NCBI GenBank assembly: GCA_947650365.1
Contig: OX393555.1
Span: 84,573,995-84,637,994 of the forward strand
Source of the DNA: Chamaelirium japonicum
Taxonomy: Eukaryota > Streptophyta > Magnoliopsida > Liliales > Melanthiaceae
Direction: 5' to 3'
Length of the DNA: 64,000 bases
The notes under the pieces are model-generated. The model saw nothing but the letters and a program-made list of their open reading frames with translations. It was not told where the DNA came from and made no database searches. The first letter of the stretch is position 1, and every line of letters begins with the position of its first letter. The position numbers and the translations under genes are program-made. Below are positions 61,093 to 64,000 of this stretch, piece by piece.

Positions 61093-61635
61093 GTTGTAAT
61101 GTTTTAAATTTTTTTAAAAAAATATTAATTATTTTTAAAGCAAAAAAATTATTTATTTAAATTAATTATTTTACTAAAAACTTAATTTATAAATTTTTTA
61201 AATTATTAAATAATTTAAACAAAGACAAATAAGAGAAAAGAGAGAAGAAGTCCTGCTCCAGTCCATTCACTATGAGTATAGATGTGAAGTAAAATGGAAT
61301 CTAAATTTAAAAACTCCACTTCTCAATAGTATCATCTCAACGTTATTATAATTATCATAATAAATTCTCTTCTCTTTTCGTTTTAATATAAAGATTAGTT
61401 TAATTAAAAAAATTATAGTAACAATACTCCACTTAATTATCATAGTAATAAAATAATATAAGAAGAGAGAAAATAATTAAATATTTATTTAATTATTTAA
61501 TTATTTAACTATTTAATTTATTAAATAATAAATTAATTAAATAATAGGAAGTAAAAAAAGAAAATGAGGCACACTCAAATTTTTTGCTTTAAAAATATTT
61601 TTCATATTTCTTTAAAAAATATAAAACATTACGAC

Positions 61636-61803
61636 TATTTTGAGATCGTTCGATCGGATGGCTGTCCACCGTCGGATCTCTCCTATAGATTAGGGTTTCT
61701 CGTAGATTGATTAGACCCTAAGTAAGCTTATCCTATAAATAATATACGATACCTTTAGGGTGGGGCACGCTTGATGACCCTTTTTTTCTCCCATCTTACA
61801 ACA
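61636..61803 (+). repeat. LTR-like module, full length 168 bp
   Basis: Starts TATTTTGAGAT and ends ATCTTACAACA, followed at once by CGTTATCAGCACGAATATG. Telo-box and TATAAATA are intact. Duplicate of 11350-11517, with a better-preserved primer-site motif. Confidence 0.7.
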
Positions 61804-64000
61804 CGTTATCAGCACGAATATGTCGAGCCCAGTAGACCAGTCGTAAAAAAACGGAGAGAGAAACAAAGACAAAAGAGTGTGAAGAGAACAGAGAGATAAA
61901 CGAAGATAGAAGAGAGAAGAAGTCTCGCTCCAGTCCATTGGCCATGGGTATAGGTGTGAAGTAAGAAGGAATCTAAATTTGAAAACTCAACTTTTGTCTC
62001 CGTTTCTCTCTCTGTTTTCTTTTGACTGGTCGGCTAGGCTCGATATATTCATGCTGATAACATGTTGTGAGATGGAGAAAGAGAGAAGTGAACGGAGAGA
62101 TAAACGAAAAGAGAAGAGAGAAGAAGTCTTGCTCTCTTTAGTTTAAAATTATTTTCTCTCTCTTTTCTATCAATACTTATTTATTTTATTTTATACTATA
62201 AGATAAAGAGAGAGAAACAAAGACAACGGGGAGAGAAACAGGGAAAGAAATAAAAGATAACGTGTTATGAGATGAGAGAAAGAGAGAACCGTCAAACGTG
62301 CGCTACCTTAAAGGGGTGGTATATTGTTTATAGGGTAAGTGTTGTGAGATGGGAGAAAGAGAGAGCCGTCAAATGTGCCCTATCCTAAAGGGGTCGAATA
62401 TTATTTATAGGGTAAGCTTACTTAGGGCCTAAGCAATTTATGAGAAACACTAATCCATGGGAGAAGAGAGTAGAGAATGGAGAGATTTAATTATATTATT
62501 GAGAAGTAGAGTTTTGGAATTTAGATTACTTCTTAATTAAACTAGACATGTTATAAGCATGAACATATCGAGCCCAGCCGACCAGTCATAAGAAAATGAA
62601 GAGAGAAACGAAGATAGACGTAGAGTTTTGGAATTTAGATTCCATCTTACTTTACACCTATATCCGTAGCCAATGGATTAGAGCATGACTTCTTCTCTCC
62701 TCATTTATCTCTCTGTTCTCTTCTCTCTTCTTCTCTCTCTTCTGTTTTCAGTTCTCTCTTCATTTCTTGTGACTGGTCAGCTAGGCTCGACATGTTCGTG
62801 CATATAACATGTTATGATATGGAAGAAAAAGAGAGCCGTCAAACATGCCCCACCCTAAAGTGGTCGTGTATTATTTATAGGGTACGCTTACCTAAGGCCT
62901 AAGCAGTTTATGGGAAACCCTAATCCATAGGAGAAGAGAAAAAAGAACAGCGATATATAATTATATTATTGAGAAATAGAGTTTTGGAATTCAGATTCCT
63001 TCTAACTTCAAACCTATACCCGTGGCCAATGGACTAGAGCATGACTTCTTCTCTCTTCATTTACCTCTTTGTTCATTTCTCTTTTTTTCTCTCTCTTCTG
63101 TCTTTGTTTCTCTGTCCATTTTCTTGAGACTGGTCGGCTGTGCTCGACATGTTCGTGTAGATAACATGTTATAAAATAGGAGAAAGAGCTGTCAAACGTG
63201 CCCCACCATAAAGGGGTCATATAAATATTGAGAAGTGGAGTTTTGGAATTTAGATTCCTTCTTACTTCAAACCTATACCCGTGGTCAATGGACTAGAGCA
63301 GGACTTCTTCTTTCTTCTATCTTTCTTTATCTCTTAATTCTCTTATCTCTTCTTCTCTCTCTTCCGTATTCGTTTCTCTCTCCGTTTTCTTGCGACTGGT
63401 CGGCTGGACTCTATATATTCATACTGATAACGTGTTATGAGATAGGATAAAGAGAGAGTCATCAAACGTGCCCTACCCTAAAGGGGTCATATATTATTTA
63501 TAGGGTAAGCTTACTTAGGGCCTAACCAATCTATGGAAAACCCTAATCCATGGAATAAGAGATAAGAAAATAGAGAGATTTAATTATATTATTAAGAAGT
63601 GTAGTTTTGGAATTTAAATTCATTCTTACCTCACATATATACCATGGCGAATGGACTGAAGTAGGAATTTTTCTCTCTTCTCTTTGTTTATCTCTCTGTT
63701 CTATTCTCGACTTGTCATAACATATTATTAGCACGAACATATCGAGCCCAGCCGACCAGTCATAAGAAAATGGTGAAAGAAACAAAGACAGAAGTGAGAA
63801 AAGAAGAGAGAAGAGAACAGAGAGATAAACGAAGAGAGAAGAGAGAAGATTTCCTGCTCCAGTCCATTAGCCACAGGTATAGGTGTGAAGTAAGAATAAA
63901 TCTAAATTCCGAAACTCCATATAAGAGAGAGATGAAGAGAGAAGAGAACGGAGAGATAAATGAAGTAAAAAGAAAGAAAAAGTCCTGCTCAAATCCATTG

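Larger units (their letters stand above)
60431..64000. repeat. Segmental duplication 1, copy B (no CACTA insert)
   Basis: Same-direction partner of 10139-13067 joined to 21678-22380. At 63445-63455 the sequence reads GATAAAGAGAG with one AAG (63450-63452) where the other copy has the CACTA element between two AAGs. The duplication runs off the window end. It contains two inverted full LTR-like modules (60927-61092 and 61636-61803). No gene. Confidence 0.8.

Overview
The window looks like plant nuclear heterochromatin. It is very AT-rich outside the inserted elements and contains two plant-type transposable elements: a CACTA/En-Spm DNA transposon and a Ty3/gypsy-type LTR retrotransposon primed by tRNA-Asp. 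I found no intact host gene, rRNA or tRNA. The species cannot be named from this sequence; a flowering plant is the safe statement.

Layout. About 45 kb (1-13067, 21678-30464, 40937-64000) is one degenerate repeat family that recurs in both orientations. Its parts are: (i) a 168-bp LTR-like module bounded by an 11-bp inverted repeat (TGTTATGAGAT...ATCTCACAACA) with a telo-box and a TATAAATA box; (ii) directly after it, a primer-binding-site-like motif (CGTTATCAGCACGA) and a short leader; (iii) a long GA-rich (CT-rich on the other strand) tract; (iv) a conserved tail; and (v) AT-rich blocks of 0.2-0.7 kb that often begin with a palindrome containing TAATATTAC. I read the family as the non-coding remains of a small Ty1/copia- or TRIM-like retrotransposon, amplified in tandem and repeatedly inverted. 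The many short Ser/Leu/Phe-rich or Lys/Glu/Arg-rich open frames in it are translations of CT/GA tracts, not genes.

A CACTA element sits at 13068-21677 with an AAG target duplication. It has ACCGACGG/CCGTCGGT subterminal repeats, a broken transposase gene (plant Ptta/En-Spm type, four recognisable exons) and, in place of the rest of that gene, a 4.2-kb array of about 23 very similar 181-bp satellite monomers. An 81-bp inverted piece of the same monomer lies upstream of exon 1. The repeat-family segment it interrupts is present a second time, uninterrupted, at about 60.4-64.0 kb, so the window holds its own paralogous empty site.

A 10.5-kb LTR retrotransposon lies at 30465-40931 on the minus strand with a GTAAG target duplication. 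It has 2.5-kb LTRs, a tRNA-Asp primer site, a polypurine tract and one gag-protease frame broken by three in-frame stops. It has no reverse transcriptase, RNase H or integrase and is therefore non-autonomous. It split one of the LTR-like modules, so it is younger than the surrounding repeat family.

The most interesting system is the CACTA-borne satellite with its antisense fragment. Next is the recurrent 168-bp LTR-like/primer-site module that appears to underlie the whole background repeat.
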